Assembly (NCBI RefSeq): GCF_009707365.1
Contig: NZ_CP046122.1
Span: 2,480,001 to 2,544,000, forward strand
DNA length: 64,000 nt
Source: Microlunatus sp. Gsoil 973
GTDB lineage: Bacteria; Actinomycetota; Actinomycetes; Propionibacteriales; Propionibacteriaceae
Reading direction: 5' to 3'
How positions within the stretch are numbered: position 1 is the first letter of the stretch; every line of letters begins with the position of its first letter. The position numbers and the translations under genes were made by a program. Under the pieces are notes generated by a model. The model searched no databases, was not told the origin of the DNA, and worked only from the letters and a program-made list of their open reading frames with translations. Below are positions 36,962-44,809 of this stretch, piece after piece.

Positions 36962-38344
36962 ATGAGCAACGCCGCCACGGACAGGCAACCGATCCAGGGC
37001 CTGGTCGCCGAGCTCGGTGGTGACATTGTGACCACCGACCCGGCCGTGATGGAGCGCTATCGGTACGACTGGGCGCGGGACGATCGCGCCGGGATGCCGC
37101 TGGCGGTGGTCCGGGCCGAGAACGCCGAACAGGTCCAGGCCGCGGTCCGCTGGGCGGACACCCATCGGGTGGGCATTGTGCCGCGTGGTGCCGGCAGCGG
37201 CCTGTCCGGTGGATCGACGGCCGTCGAGCAGGCGCTGGTGATCAGCACTGAACGGATGCGCGCGATCACCATCGACCCGGGCGCCCGGGTGGCCATCGTC
37301 GAACCCGGCGCGCTCAATGCCGAGGTCAAGGCCGCGGCCGCCGAACACGGCCTGTGGTACCCGCCGGACCCGTCGTCGTTCGAGATCTGTTCGATCGGCG
37401 GCAACCTGGCGACCAACGCCGGTGGCCTGTGCTGTGTGAAGTACGGCGTCACCACCGACTACGTTCTCGGCCTCGACGTGGTGATCCCGGACGGCACCTT
37501 GATCAAGATGGGTGGCGTCCGGGTCAAGGACGTGGCGGGTCTCTCACTGATGAAGCTGTTCGTCGGCAGCGAAGGCACGCTCGGCGTGATCACCCGTGGC
37601 ATCCTCAAACTGGTGCCCGGACAGGCCGATCGGGCCACGATGGTCGCGACCTTCTCCGACGTCGAGGCAGCGGCCCGGGCCGTCGTCGGGATGTGCTCGA
37701 CGATCCGCCCGTCGATGCTGGAGTTCATGGATGGCCCCTCGATCAACCTGGTCGAGGACTACCTGCATGCCGGCCTCGACCGGCAGGCCGGGGCGATGTT
37801 GATCGCCCAGTCCGACGCGCCCGGCCCGGCGCGGTCGTTCGAGATCTCGATCATGGAGAAGGTCTGTGCCGACCTCGGCGCCATCGAGTGCTTCGTCACC
37901 GACGATCCGGAAGAGGGCGAGATGTTCGTCGCGGCCCGCCGGGCGAGCTTCCCGGCGATGGAGCGGGCCGGCTCGCTGATGTTGGAGGACGTCGGGGTCG
38001 CCATCCCGTTGTTGCCGGACCTGGTCACCGGGATCGCCGCAATCGCCGAGCGGACCGGCACCACGATCCCGGTGGTCGCCCACGCCGGCGACGGCAACAC
38101 CCATCCCAACATCATCTACGACCCCACCGTGCCGGGAGCCCGGGACGCTGCGCAGCAGGCGTTCGACGAGGTGATCGCCCTGGCGATCCGCCTCGGCGGG
38201 ACGATCACCGGCGAACACGGCGTCGGTCGGCTGAAGAAGTCGGCGCTGCCCGATCAGCTCGGCCCGGACGTGATGGCGCTCAGTCACAAGATCAAGAACG
38301 CGATCGACCCGCACGGCATCATGAATCCGGGCGCGGTTCTGTAG
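36962..38344 (+). CDS. FAD-binding glycolate/D-lactate-type oxidase (GlcD-like)
   Basis: A 460-residue VAO/PCMH-fold flavoprotein. The FAD domain has VPRGAGSGLSGGSTAV, PPDPSSFEICSIGGNLATNAGG and KLFVGSEGTLGVIT. The C-terminal FAD-oxidase domain has HAGDGNTHPNI and GTITGEHGVGRLKK. It oxidises a 2-hydroxyacid such as glycolate or D-lactate and probably passes electrons to the membrane chain. No glcE/glcF partners are adjacent. ATG at 36962 fits the -10 spacing; divergent from ABC-F. Confidence 0.85.
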   Translation: MSNAATDRQPIQGLVAELGGDIVTTDPAVMERYRYDWARDDRAGMPLAVVRAENAEQVQAAVRWADTHRVGIVPRGAGSGLSGGSTAVEQALVISTERMRAITIDPGARVAIVEPGALNAEVKAAAAEHGLWYPPDPSSFEICSIGGNLATNAGGLCCVKYGVTTDYVLGLDVVIPDGTLIKMGGVRVKDVAGLSLMKLFVGSEGTLGVITRGILKLVPGQADRATMVATFSDVEAAARAVVGMCSTIRPSMLEFMDGPSINLVEDYLHAGLDRQAGAMLIAQSDAPGPARSFEISIMEKVCADLGAIECFVTDDPEEGEMFVAARRASFPAMERAGSLMLEDVGVAIPLLPDLVTGIAAIAERTGTTIPVVAHAGDGNTHPNIIYDPTVPGARDAAQQAFDEVIALAIRLGGTITGEHGVGRLKKSALPDQLGPDVMALSHKIKNAIDPHGIMNPGAVL

Positions 38345-38357
38345 AACGGAGCAGTTG

Positions 38358-39302
38358 GTGACCATCGACCGATCAACGGTGATCAAGGATTTCGGCCGGT
38401 ACGTCTATGGCATCACGCCGCGGACGCCGGTGCGGGTGGGCTGCCGGGTGCTCGAGTACCAGGCAGCGTTCGGCGCCGGCAGCCGAAGCCTCAATGAGTT
38501 GACCATCAGCACCGACCGGGGCGAGCATCGCGTCGAACTGCTGCTCTGCCTGCCGAACACCGACCGGTCGCCGGTGTTCTGCGGCCTCAACTTCAACGGC
38601 AACGAGGCGGTGCTCACCGAGTGGCCGACCGACCTGCTGCTCCGCAACGGCTACGGGCTGGCCAGTGTGCATGCGGCGGCCTTCGAACCGGACCGGGCCG
38701 ACGGCGCCGCTGAGGGCGTACGGCGAATCCTGCCGGAATCGCCCGCAGAAGCGCCGTGGGGCACCCTCGGGGTGTGGGCCTGGGGGCTCAGCCTGCTGCG
38801 CCGACAGTTGGAGACCTTCCGGCATGTGATGCCCGGTGGCGTGATCGCCATCGGCCACTCCCGGATGGGCAAGGCGGCGCTCTGGGCGGCGGCCCAGGAC
38901 ACGGGCTTCGCGGCCGTGATCAGCAACGCGGCCGGCTGCAGCGGCGACTCGCTGCACCGGCACCGGGTCGAGGGTGCTGAGGACATCGCGGCGATCACCG
39001 GCAGATTCGGATACTGGTTCACCCCGGGGTATGCCGACTATGCCGGGCGGGACGACGAGCTCCCGGTCGACCAGGACCAGTTGATCGCTGCCGTCGCCCC
39101 GCGACCCGCCTACGTCGGCAGCGGTTCGGAGGACGCCTGGGCCGATCCGGAGGGTCAGTTCCTCGCGGCCCTGTCGGCCCGCCGGCTGAACGGTGGAACA
39201 GGGCCGGTCGGCTTCCACCTGCGGCCCGGCGGCCATGCGATGAACGTCGAGGACTGGCGTTCCTACATCGCCTTCTGCAAGACCCACATCAGTCCTGGGT
39301 GA
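38358..39302 (+). CDS. CE15-like esterase (alpha/beta hydrolase)
   Basis: A 314-residue hydrolase. The nucleophile elbow GHSRMGKAALWAAA resembles GCSRxGKG of carbohydrate esterase family 15 (glucuronoyl and acetyl-xylan esterases). The acidic residue is near SEDAWADPEGQF and the histidine is in RPGGHAMNVEDW. There is no signal peptide, which argues against extracellular polymer attack and for a smaller intracellular substrate. GTG at 38358 is preceded by ACGGAG. The 3' end overlaps the convergent TetR gene by 14 bp. Confidence 0.72.
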   Translation: MTIDRSTVIKDFGRYVYGITPRTPVRVGCRVLEYQAAFGAGSRSLNELTISTDRGEHRVELLLCLPNTDRSPVFCGLNFNGNEAVLTEWPTDLLLRNGYGLASVHAAAFEPDRADGAAEGVRRILPESPAEAPWGTLGVWAWGLSLLRRQLETFRHVMPGGVIAIGHSRMGKAALWAAAQDTGFAAVISNAAGCSGDSLHRHRVEGAEDIAAITGRFGYWFTPGYADYAGRDDELPVDQDQLIAAVAPRPAYVGSGSEDAWADPEGQFLAALSARRLNGGTGPVGFHLRPGGHAMNVEDWRSYIAFCKTHISPG

Positions 39303-39939
39303 CCAGGCCCCTACGGAGGGCGGCGAAGGCCTGCCGGCGAACACTTCGCCGGCCGGTGTCGATGGCGGCCGGACCGGACTCGCCGGCCACCGCCTGCTCC
39401 AACGGCCACCAGTCGATCAGGTGGATCGCCTCGGCGATCATCCAGGCCGCAGTCGTCCGGCGGACACCGGTGACCGGCGACGGAAGCTCCTCGACGATCA
39501 CATCCCGCAGCTCGACGTAGTGCACGTGGAAGCGTGCGGTCAACACCCTGCTCCCGGCGACCATGATCGCGAACAGTCGCCAGCCGTCGGGACGCCACCG
39601 GCCGCGCAACGCCGCGGTGACCGGACCGCCGGTCTCCCGGGCGATGCAGTACTGCTCGGCGGCGGTGATCGCGTCCGCCAGCGTCCGCTCCCCGCGCAGC
39701 GTTGATCCGAGTTGGTCGAGCTCGTCGCCGAACTGGTCGAAGACCAGGTCCTCCTTCAGCGGGAAGTGATTGGTCACCGTCATCTTGGACACGCCGGCGG
39801 CGTTGGCGATGTCGGCGATGGACACCTGATCGAAGCCGTTCTCGATGAACAGGCCGGTCGCCGCGTCGGAGATCCGCAGCCGCCGCTCCTGGACGGCCGA
39901 CCGTGGACGGGCCCGCGGCGACGGCGATCCGGATGTCAT
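39289..39939 (-). CDS. TetR-family transcriptional regulator
   Basis: A 216-residue repressor-type protein. The helix-turn-helix is in residues about 20-65: RRLRISDAATGLFIENGFDQ, VSIADIANAAGVSKMTVTNHFPLKEDLV. The C-terminal ligand domain is unlike any I recognise. It is divergent from the FAD monooxygenase, and the 73-bp spacer holds a long palindrome that should be its operator. The inducer may be the substrate of the monooxygenase. Confidence 0.86.
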   Translation of the reverse strand: MTSGSPSPRARPRSAVQERRLRISDAATGLFIENGFDQVSIADIANAAGVSKMTVTNHFPLKEDLVFDQFGDELDQLGSTLRGERTLADAITAAEQYCIARETGGPVTAALRGRWRPDGWRLFAIMVAGSRVLTARFHVHYVELRDVIVEELPSPVTGVRRTTAAWMIAEAIHLIDWWPLEQAVAGESGPAAIDTGRRSVRRQAFAALRRGLVTQD

Positions 39940-39973
39940 GACAAAAGCCTAGCGAAGTTTGGTCGAACCCAAT

Positions 39974-39996
39974 ATATTTAGGTCTGACCTAAATAT
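39974..39996. promoter_or_regulatory. TetR operator, 11-1-11 palindrome
   Basis: ATATTTAGGTC, one T, then GACCTAAATAT: perfect arms of 11 bp, strikingly AT-rich in this GC-rich DNA. It lies 34 bp before the TetR start and 16 bp before the monooxygenase start, so one bound repressor could block both promoters. Confidence 0.85.
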
Positions 39997-40012
39997 TTGG
40001 ATGGAGTGAGTG

Positions 40013-41524
40013 ATGACAGAAGTGATCATCGTCGGCGGCGGCCCGGTCGGCTTGATGCTGGCGCACGAACTGACCGTCGGCGGCGTCCGGCCGCTGGTCC
40101 TCGAACGGCGGGACGACATCGATCCGACGATCAAGGCCGGCTACCTCAACCAGCCGGCGTACGAAGCACTGGGCCGGCGCGGGTTGTTGCGACCGGCCAC
40201 CGGGCCGTCGGAGGAGACCTCACCCAATCCGCGGACCATGCCGGTGGGCAAGGACGGCCGGCCGATCTTCGTCGGCCATGTCGCGGGCATGCCGATCCGA
40301 CCGGATCTGGTCGACCTCGAGGTGCTCGACCAGGGCCCGTTCGCTACCGGGGGCGGCCTGATCGGCCAGCAGGAGTTGGAACGTCTGCTCGGCGAGCGAC
40401 TGGCCGAACTCGGCGTCGAGGTCCGCCGCACCGTGACGATCACCGGGGTCAGGCAGGACGGGGAATCGGTCAGGGTACTGACCGCCGACGGCGTGCTCGA
40501 GGCCGACTGGGTGATCGGGTGCGACGGGGGCCGGAGCATCGTCCGGAAGAGCGCGGGCATGGGTTTCCCAGGCTTGGACGGGGAGATGACCGGTCGCCAG
40601 GTGGTGGTCCGTGGCACCGGACTGGACCGGATCGAGCCCGGGTGGCACCACACTCCGACCGGCGTGTACCGCCGGATGCCGGGGGCGGAGGTGATCCTGA
40701 CCGCCGAGTTCGACGGCGCGCCGCAGGACCGGGACCAGCCGATCACCGTCGAGGAGGTGGAGCAGTCGATCAGGCGGGTCACCGGAGTGCCGGTGACCAT
40801 CACCCAACTGCTCAGTGCGACGCGGTTCACCGACAACACCCGGGTTGCCGACCCGTACCGTATCGGCCGGGTGTTCGTTGCGGGTGATGCCGCCCACGTC
40901 CACCCGCCGTTCGGCGGACAGGGTCTGTCGCTGGGCATGCTCGACGCGAGCGATCTCGGCTGGCGGCTGGCTGCCGTGGCCCGCGGCCGCGCCGACGAGT
41001 CGATCTTGGACGGCTATCAGGCCGAGCGCCGCCCGGAGGCCGAGCGGATCCTGGAGTGGAGCCGTGCCCAGGTGGGCATCATGCGTACCGACGAACGGTC
41101 CCGGGCAGCGTCCCGACTGGTCCGGCGGCTGATGGAGACCCCCGACGGCGCCACCGAGGCTGCGCGCGTGGTATCCGGCCAGGTGATCGGCTACACCACA
41201 GACGACGGCCCGGTCGGCAGCTACGCACCGAACTGGCCGGGCACCATCGGCACACTCTGGCAGGCCACCGCCGACGGTCGGGCGGTGCTGGCTCATCGGC
41301 CGGACGTACGGCTTCCCGATGACCTCGCAGCTGATCTTGCCGATCCGCGCGGCCGCTACCGGGTGACCGTGTTCGAGACCGAGTTCGCGCCCGTGCCGCT
41401 GACGCTGATCAGACCGGACGGAGTGGTCTCCTGGATCGGCACACAGCCGGAGGGTCTGGCCGACGCGCTGGCCGCCATCGGTGCAGTCGAGCCCTCGGTC
41501 GACGCGGTCGCCGAACCGGTCTGA
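40013..41524 (+). CDS. FAD-dependent aromatic-type monooxygenase
   Basis: A 503-residue class A flavoprotein hydroxylase (PHBH fold). It has the FAD motif VIIVGGGPVGLMLAHEL, the DG motif in VIGCDGGRSIVRK, and the GD motif in VFVAGDAAHVHPPFGGQGLSLG. The C-terminal thioredoxin-like region is present (YRVTVFETEFAPVPLTLIRPDG). Relatives hydroxylate phenols or polyketides, or inactivate rifamycin-like antibiotics; nothing here fixes the substrate. Probable target of the divergent TetR. ATG at 40013, with GGAGTGAG upstream. The stop abuts the convergent permease stop in TGATCA. Confidence 0.87.
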   Translation: MTEVIIVGGGPVGLMLAHELTVGGVRPLVLERRDDIDPTIKAGYLNQPAYEALGRRGLLRPATGPSEETSPNPRTMPVGKDGRPIFVGHVAGMPIRPDLVDLEVLDQGPFATGGGLIGQQELERLLGERLAELGVEVRRTVTITGVRQDGESVRVLTADGVLEADWVIGCDGGRSIVRKSAGMGFPGLDGEMTGRQVVVRGTGLDRIEPGWHHTPTGVYRRMPGAEVILTAEFDGAPQDRDQPITVEEVEQSIRRVTGVPVTITQLLSATRFTDNTRVADPYRIGRVFVAGDAAHVHPPFGGQGLSLGMLDASDLGWRLAAVARGRADESILDGYQAERRPEAERILEWSRAQVGIMRTDERSRAASRLVRRLMETPDGATEAARVVSGQVIGYTTDDGPVGSYAPNWPGTIGTLWQATADGRAVLAHRPDVRLPDDLAADLADPRGRYRVTVFETEFAPVPLTLIRPDGVVSWIGTQPEGLADALAAIGAVEPSVDAVAEPV

Positions 41525-42319
41525 TCATGAACTCGCACTGCTGTACCGCCGCATGCCGGCCAGCCAGACCAGCCTTGTGATGATCACCAGGACGAGCAGC
41601 AGGCCGGCGCCGTAGAGCAGCAACACCGGGCGTACGGTTCCGGTCAGCAGCTGCACCGGAACCGTCGTCGCCAGCCCCAGCGGCAGCAGCGACAGCATGA
41701 TCACCCGGACCGCCCTCGGGAAGAAGGCCAGCGGGTATTTGCCGGCGGTCAGCAGTGCGGAGAACAGCTCGCCCAGCGCACCGACCGAAGTCAGCCAGAA
41801 GGCCAGATAGCCGAGGTTGATCCAGACCAGGGCCACCGTGAGCAGACCGATCACGAAGCCGATCACGGCGATGGCGACCGAGCCCGGACTGATGACGACG
41901 TCCGAGGCGGTCAGTCCGATGATCATCAACGCCGTGCCGGTCAGTATCCCCCACGCCTCGGCCGGCTGCACCCAGCGGAGCGCGGCGAACGGCTGGCTGG
42001 CGACCGGATGGATCAACAGCAGGTCGAGCTGACCCTGACGGATGTAGTCGGTCATCTTGGCCTGGTTGGGCGCGATGAAGGTCGCCAACAGCGAGGTCAT
42101 GATCTCAGCGACCCCGCCGATCGCGATCACCAGACCGACATCCCAACCGTTCACCCTGGTCGAGTGGCTGAAGATCACCAGTACCGGTGCCACCTGGGCG
42201 AGCATCTCCACCAGGCCGACCCCGACGGTGGTCCAGGCCTGCGCGCGGAACTGTGCCTCGCGGACCAATGACAGGGCCAGCACCGCGCGGGCGACCGCAA
42301 GCCCGTGCCGTACCGTCAT
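41525..42319 (-). CDS. ABC-2-family permease (second of two)
   Basis: A 264-residue, six-helix membrane protein of the ABC2_membrane_6 (DUF990) type. It has ARAVLALSLVREAQFRAQAWTT at the start and DYIRQGQLDLLLIHPV, which matches the R-x-G-x-LD-x-LL-x-P motif of this family. It forms a heterodimeric channel with the upstream permease, to which it is joined by an ATGA overlap. Substrate unknown; some relatives export viologens or cationic drugs. Confidence 0.8.
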   Translation of the reverse strand: MTVRHGLAVARAVLALSLVREAQFRAQAWTTVGVGLVEMLAQVAPVLVIFSHSTRVNGWDVGLVIAIGGVAEIMTSLLATFIAPNQAKMTDYIRQGQLDLLLIHPVASQPFAALRWVQPAEAWGILTGTALMIIGLTASDVVISPGSVAIAVIGFVIGLLTVALVWINLGYLAFWLTSVGALGELFSALLTAGKYPLAFFPRAVRVIMLSLLPLGLATTVPVQLLTGTVRPVLLLYGAGLLLVLVIITRLVWLAGMRRYSSASS

Positions 42320-43142
42320 GCCCCGGCCCCCGAATAGGTCCGGATGCCCAGCCGCCAGATCAGTCGCGCAGCCGCGGCGAACACCAGCAGCCAGCCGAGC
42401 TGGCAGAGCAGCCCGGTCACCAGCCCGCCCTGGACGTTGCCGAGCAACACCTCCAACGGGAAGGACACCAGGAACCGGAACGGCTGCACCTGGCTGAGTC
42501 CGTGCAGCGCATCCGGCAACAACGCCAGCGGGATCACCGCGCCGGACAGCAGCGGAACGATGACCTCCGACGCCCGGAGGAATCCGTTGACGTCGGAGAA
42601 CCAGAACGCCAGCGATCCGATCATCACGTCGAGCAGCCAGGTCATCAGCGCGGCGATGATCAAGCAGCCGAAGGCCAGCAGCCAGCGCCAGAGCGCCTGC
42701 GGCAGGTCGAAACGATCACCGAGCGCAACCGCAAGCACCGCCACCATCGGGACCAGCAGGATCAGCTTGATCACCTTCTCCCCCACGTTGTTGGCCAGGG
42801 CGTCGACGTGGGTCGACGTAGCCCGGCAGAGATACCGGTTCAGGCCGCCGCCGCGGATCTCCTCTGCCAGATAGAACGCCGTCCATGAGTTGGTCAACAT
42901 GTTGACGATGGAGATCAACACGAAGTAGGCGGTCAGGTATCGCGGCGTCGTCGGGAGCTGGGCACCCGACGCGATCGCTGCCTGCCAGACGAATAGCGAG
43001 ATCAGCGGGACCAGGACGTTCCCCACCTGCCACAGGAATACCTCCCCCGATAGCTGAACGTTGCCGACAGGTTGAGGACCAGCAGCTTGCTGAAGATCCG
43101 CAGATGCCTTCTCGGCCGGCGCAGCGTCGCACGGATGATCAT
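42316..43142 (-). CDS. ABC-2-family permease (first of two), frameshifted near its 5' end
   Basis: The body, from FLWQVGNVLVPLISLFVWQAA on, has six helices and the related motif EIRGGGLNRYLCRA. The expected N-terminus MIIRATLRRPRRHLRIFSKL, then LLVLNLSATFSYRG, is read in another frame. Adding one base to the five-base G run (43044-43048 as C on the plus strand) joins them and gives 275 residues. The repaired ATG at 43142 overlaps the ATPase stop in ATGA, which supports this reading. Partner of the permease below and the ATPase above. Confidence 0.78.
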
Positions 43143-44062
43143 GACTGCACCACCGCCTGCATGACATCGTCCAGATCTGCGTCCCGGACCTCAAGATCCA
43201 GCAGCTCACCCCTGGTCGCCGCCTCCGCCAGGACGCGTGGGGCGTCCTCCCGGTCCACCTCGAGTTCGACCTGCCCCGGCGGCCCGGCATAGCTCAGCGT
43301 GATCCGCTTGCGCGGTCTGGTCTGCTGGATCAACTCGGCCGGCGTCCCGTCGAACCGGAGCGTTCCGTGATCGATGAGCACCAGCCTGCGGCACAGCTCG
43401 GAGACGTCGTCCATGTCATGGCTGGTCAGCAGAACAGTGATCTGTTGGTCGGAGTTGATCTTGGCGAGGAACCTGCGGACCGCAGCCTTGGACACCACAT
43501 CCAGACCGATGGTCGGCTCGTCGAGGAAGAGCAGCTTGGGTCGATGCACCAGGGCGACGGCCAACTCGCATTTCATCCGCTGACCCAACGACAGTTGCCG
43601 GACCGGGATGTCGATCACCTCGGACAGTTCGAGCAGGTCGACCAGTTGATCGACACTGTCGGTGAACATCGGCCGGGGCAGGTCGTAGATCGCCTGGTGC
43701 AGATCGAGACTGGCCCGGGTGGAGACGTCCCACCAGAGCATGGACTTGCTGCCCAGGACGACGGCGATCTGGCTCAGATAGCCGAACTCACGCCGGGCGG
43801 GCTGGTGGCCGAGCACCGACAACTCCCCAGAGGTCGGTCGGAGAAGCCCCGAGAACATCTTCAGCGTGGTGGTCTTCCCGGCACCGTTGCGACCGAGGAG
43901 ACCGACGAACTCGCCCTCGTCGACCCTCAGGTCGAGACCATCGACAGCCAGCCGCTCCTCGTGCCGGCGGCGGAACAGGTCGATCATCGCGCCGCCGAGG
44001 CCGACGCGGGAACGATGGAAGCGATAGGTCTTGGTCAGATCCCTCGCAGAGATGACAGGCAT
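43139..44062 (-). CDS. ABC transporter ATP-binding protein
   Basis: A 307-residue ATPase. Walker A is GRNGAGKTTTLK, the Q-loop and W-x-x region is in GSKSMLWWDVS, the signature is LSLGQRMKCELA, Walker B is LLFLDEPTIGLD and the H-loop is LLTSHDMDD. The sequence RVGLGGAMIDLFRRRHEERLAVDGLDL at the start is typical of the ATPases that work with DUF990 permeases. First gene of a three-gene exporter operon on the minus strand. Confidence 0.87.
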   Translation of the reverse strand: MPVISARDLTKTYRFHRSRVGLGGAMIDLFRRRHEERLAVDGLDLRVDEGEFVGLLGRNGAGKTTTLKMFSGLLRPTSGELSVLGHQPARREFGYLSQIAVVLGSKSMLWWDVSTRASLDLHQAIYDLPRPMFTDSVDQLVDLLELSEVIDIPVRQLSLGQRMKCELAVALVHRPKLLFLDEPTIGLDVVSKAAVRRFLAKINSDQQITVLLTSHDMDDVSELCRRLVLIDHGTLRFDGTPAELIQQTRPRKRITLSYAGPPGQVELEVDREDAPRVLAEAATRGELLDLEVRDADLDDVMQAVVQS

Positions 44063-44405
44063 GGTGATTCCTTACGGCTCGCTGTTGGTCACAGGCGGCG
44101 CCGAGCATGGAATCGGTCACGTCATGGCGTGGTCGCAACTGTCGGTGACAGGTCAACGGGAGGCTCGGCGCGTGAATCGGACACGCCCGACCGGCGGATC
44201 ACGCGATCCGCGGCCAGGAGCCGGTCCGAAGACCTAGTTAGTCTGCGAGGACACCACGGGCGGTGAGGCTAGCGCGCGAAGCACGCGGGGTTCCACTGTG
44301 ATTCAGATCACAGCCGACCAATTGTCCATTCCCTGGCGGACCTCACGTGTAGAGGTCGATCACACTTCGCGGAATGATCTGCGACGACAACCTGAAGGAG
44401 ATCCG
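44063..44405. other. 343-bp intergenic region
   Basis: Spacer between the divergent ABC operon and the YCII gene. It holds a CRP-like palindrome at 44296-44313 and a ribosome site, GAAGGAG, at 44394-44400. I see no gene or RNA with good support; short open frames show no family similarity. Confidence 0.5.
44296..44313. promoter_or_regulatory. CRP/GlxR-like binding site
   Basis: CTGTGATTCAGATCACAG: perfect 6-bp arms around 6 bp, containing TGTGA-N6-TCACA, the consensus of Crp/GlxR cAMP receptors. It lies 93 bp before the YCII ATG and 234 bp before the ABC operon start. Confidence 0.65.
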
Positions 44406-44777
44406 ATGAAGTTCCTGTTCCTGATCTGCGCCGCCCAGGGCCGCCCGACAGCGACGCCGGTCGACAACGGCACGGTGGTCGGCACCCTCGGACCGGTGGA
44501 TGACGACGTCGAGGTCTGGGTGAAGGAGTACGACGAGGGTTCTGCCGAGGATTCCGGCAGAAGGCTTGCCGGCGACCGGCTGACCGGCCACACCGAGACC
44601 GTACGGGTGCGCGGGGGCGAGGTGCTCGTCACCGACGGCCCGTTCCTGGAGTCCAAGGAGTACATCGCCGGCTTCGACCTGATCGAGGCGCCGTCGCTGG
44701 ACGTGGCTCGCGAGATCGCGTCGAAACACCCGATGGCCCACTACACCGGCATCGAGATCCGTCCGCTGCCGGAGTGA
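44406..44777 (+). CDS. YCII-related (DGPF-domain) protein
   Basis: A 123-residue protein of the YCII/DGPF family: MKFLFLICAAQG at the start, VLVTDGPFLESKEYIAGFDLIEA in the middle and HPMAHYTGIEIRPLPE at the end. These small dimeric-ferredoxin-fold proteins often accompany ECF sigma factors, but no such gene is adjacent here. Biochemical role unknown. Clear GAAGGAG before the ATG. Confidence 0.82.
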   Translation: MKFLFLICAAQGRPTATPVDNGTVVGTLGPVDDDVEVWVKEYDEGSAEDSGRRLAGDRLTGHTETVRVRGGEVLVTDGPFLESKEYIAGFDLIEAPSLDVAREIASKHPMAHYTGIEIRPLPE

Positions 44778-44797
44778 GCCGGACGGGAGCGGCCCGC

Positions 44798-44803
44798 TAA
44801 GGT
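44798..44803 (+). promoter_or_regulatory. -10-like hexamer of the aminotransferase (leaderless)
   Basis: TAAGGT, 6 nt before the ATG at 44810, no ribosome site in between. Confidence 0.45.
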
Positions 44804-44809
44804 CGCGCC

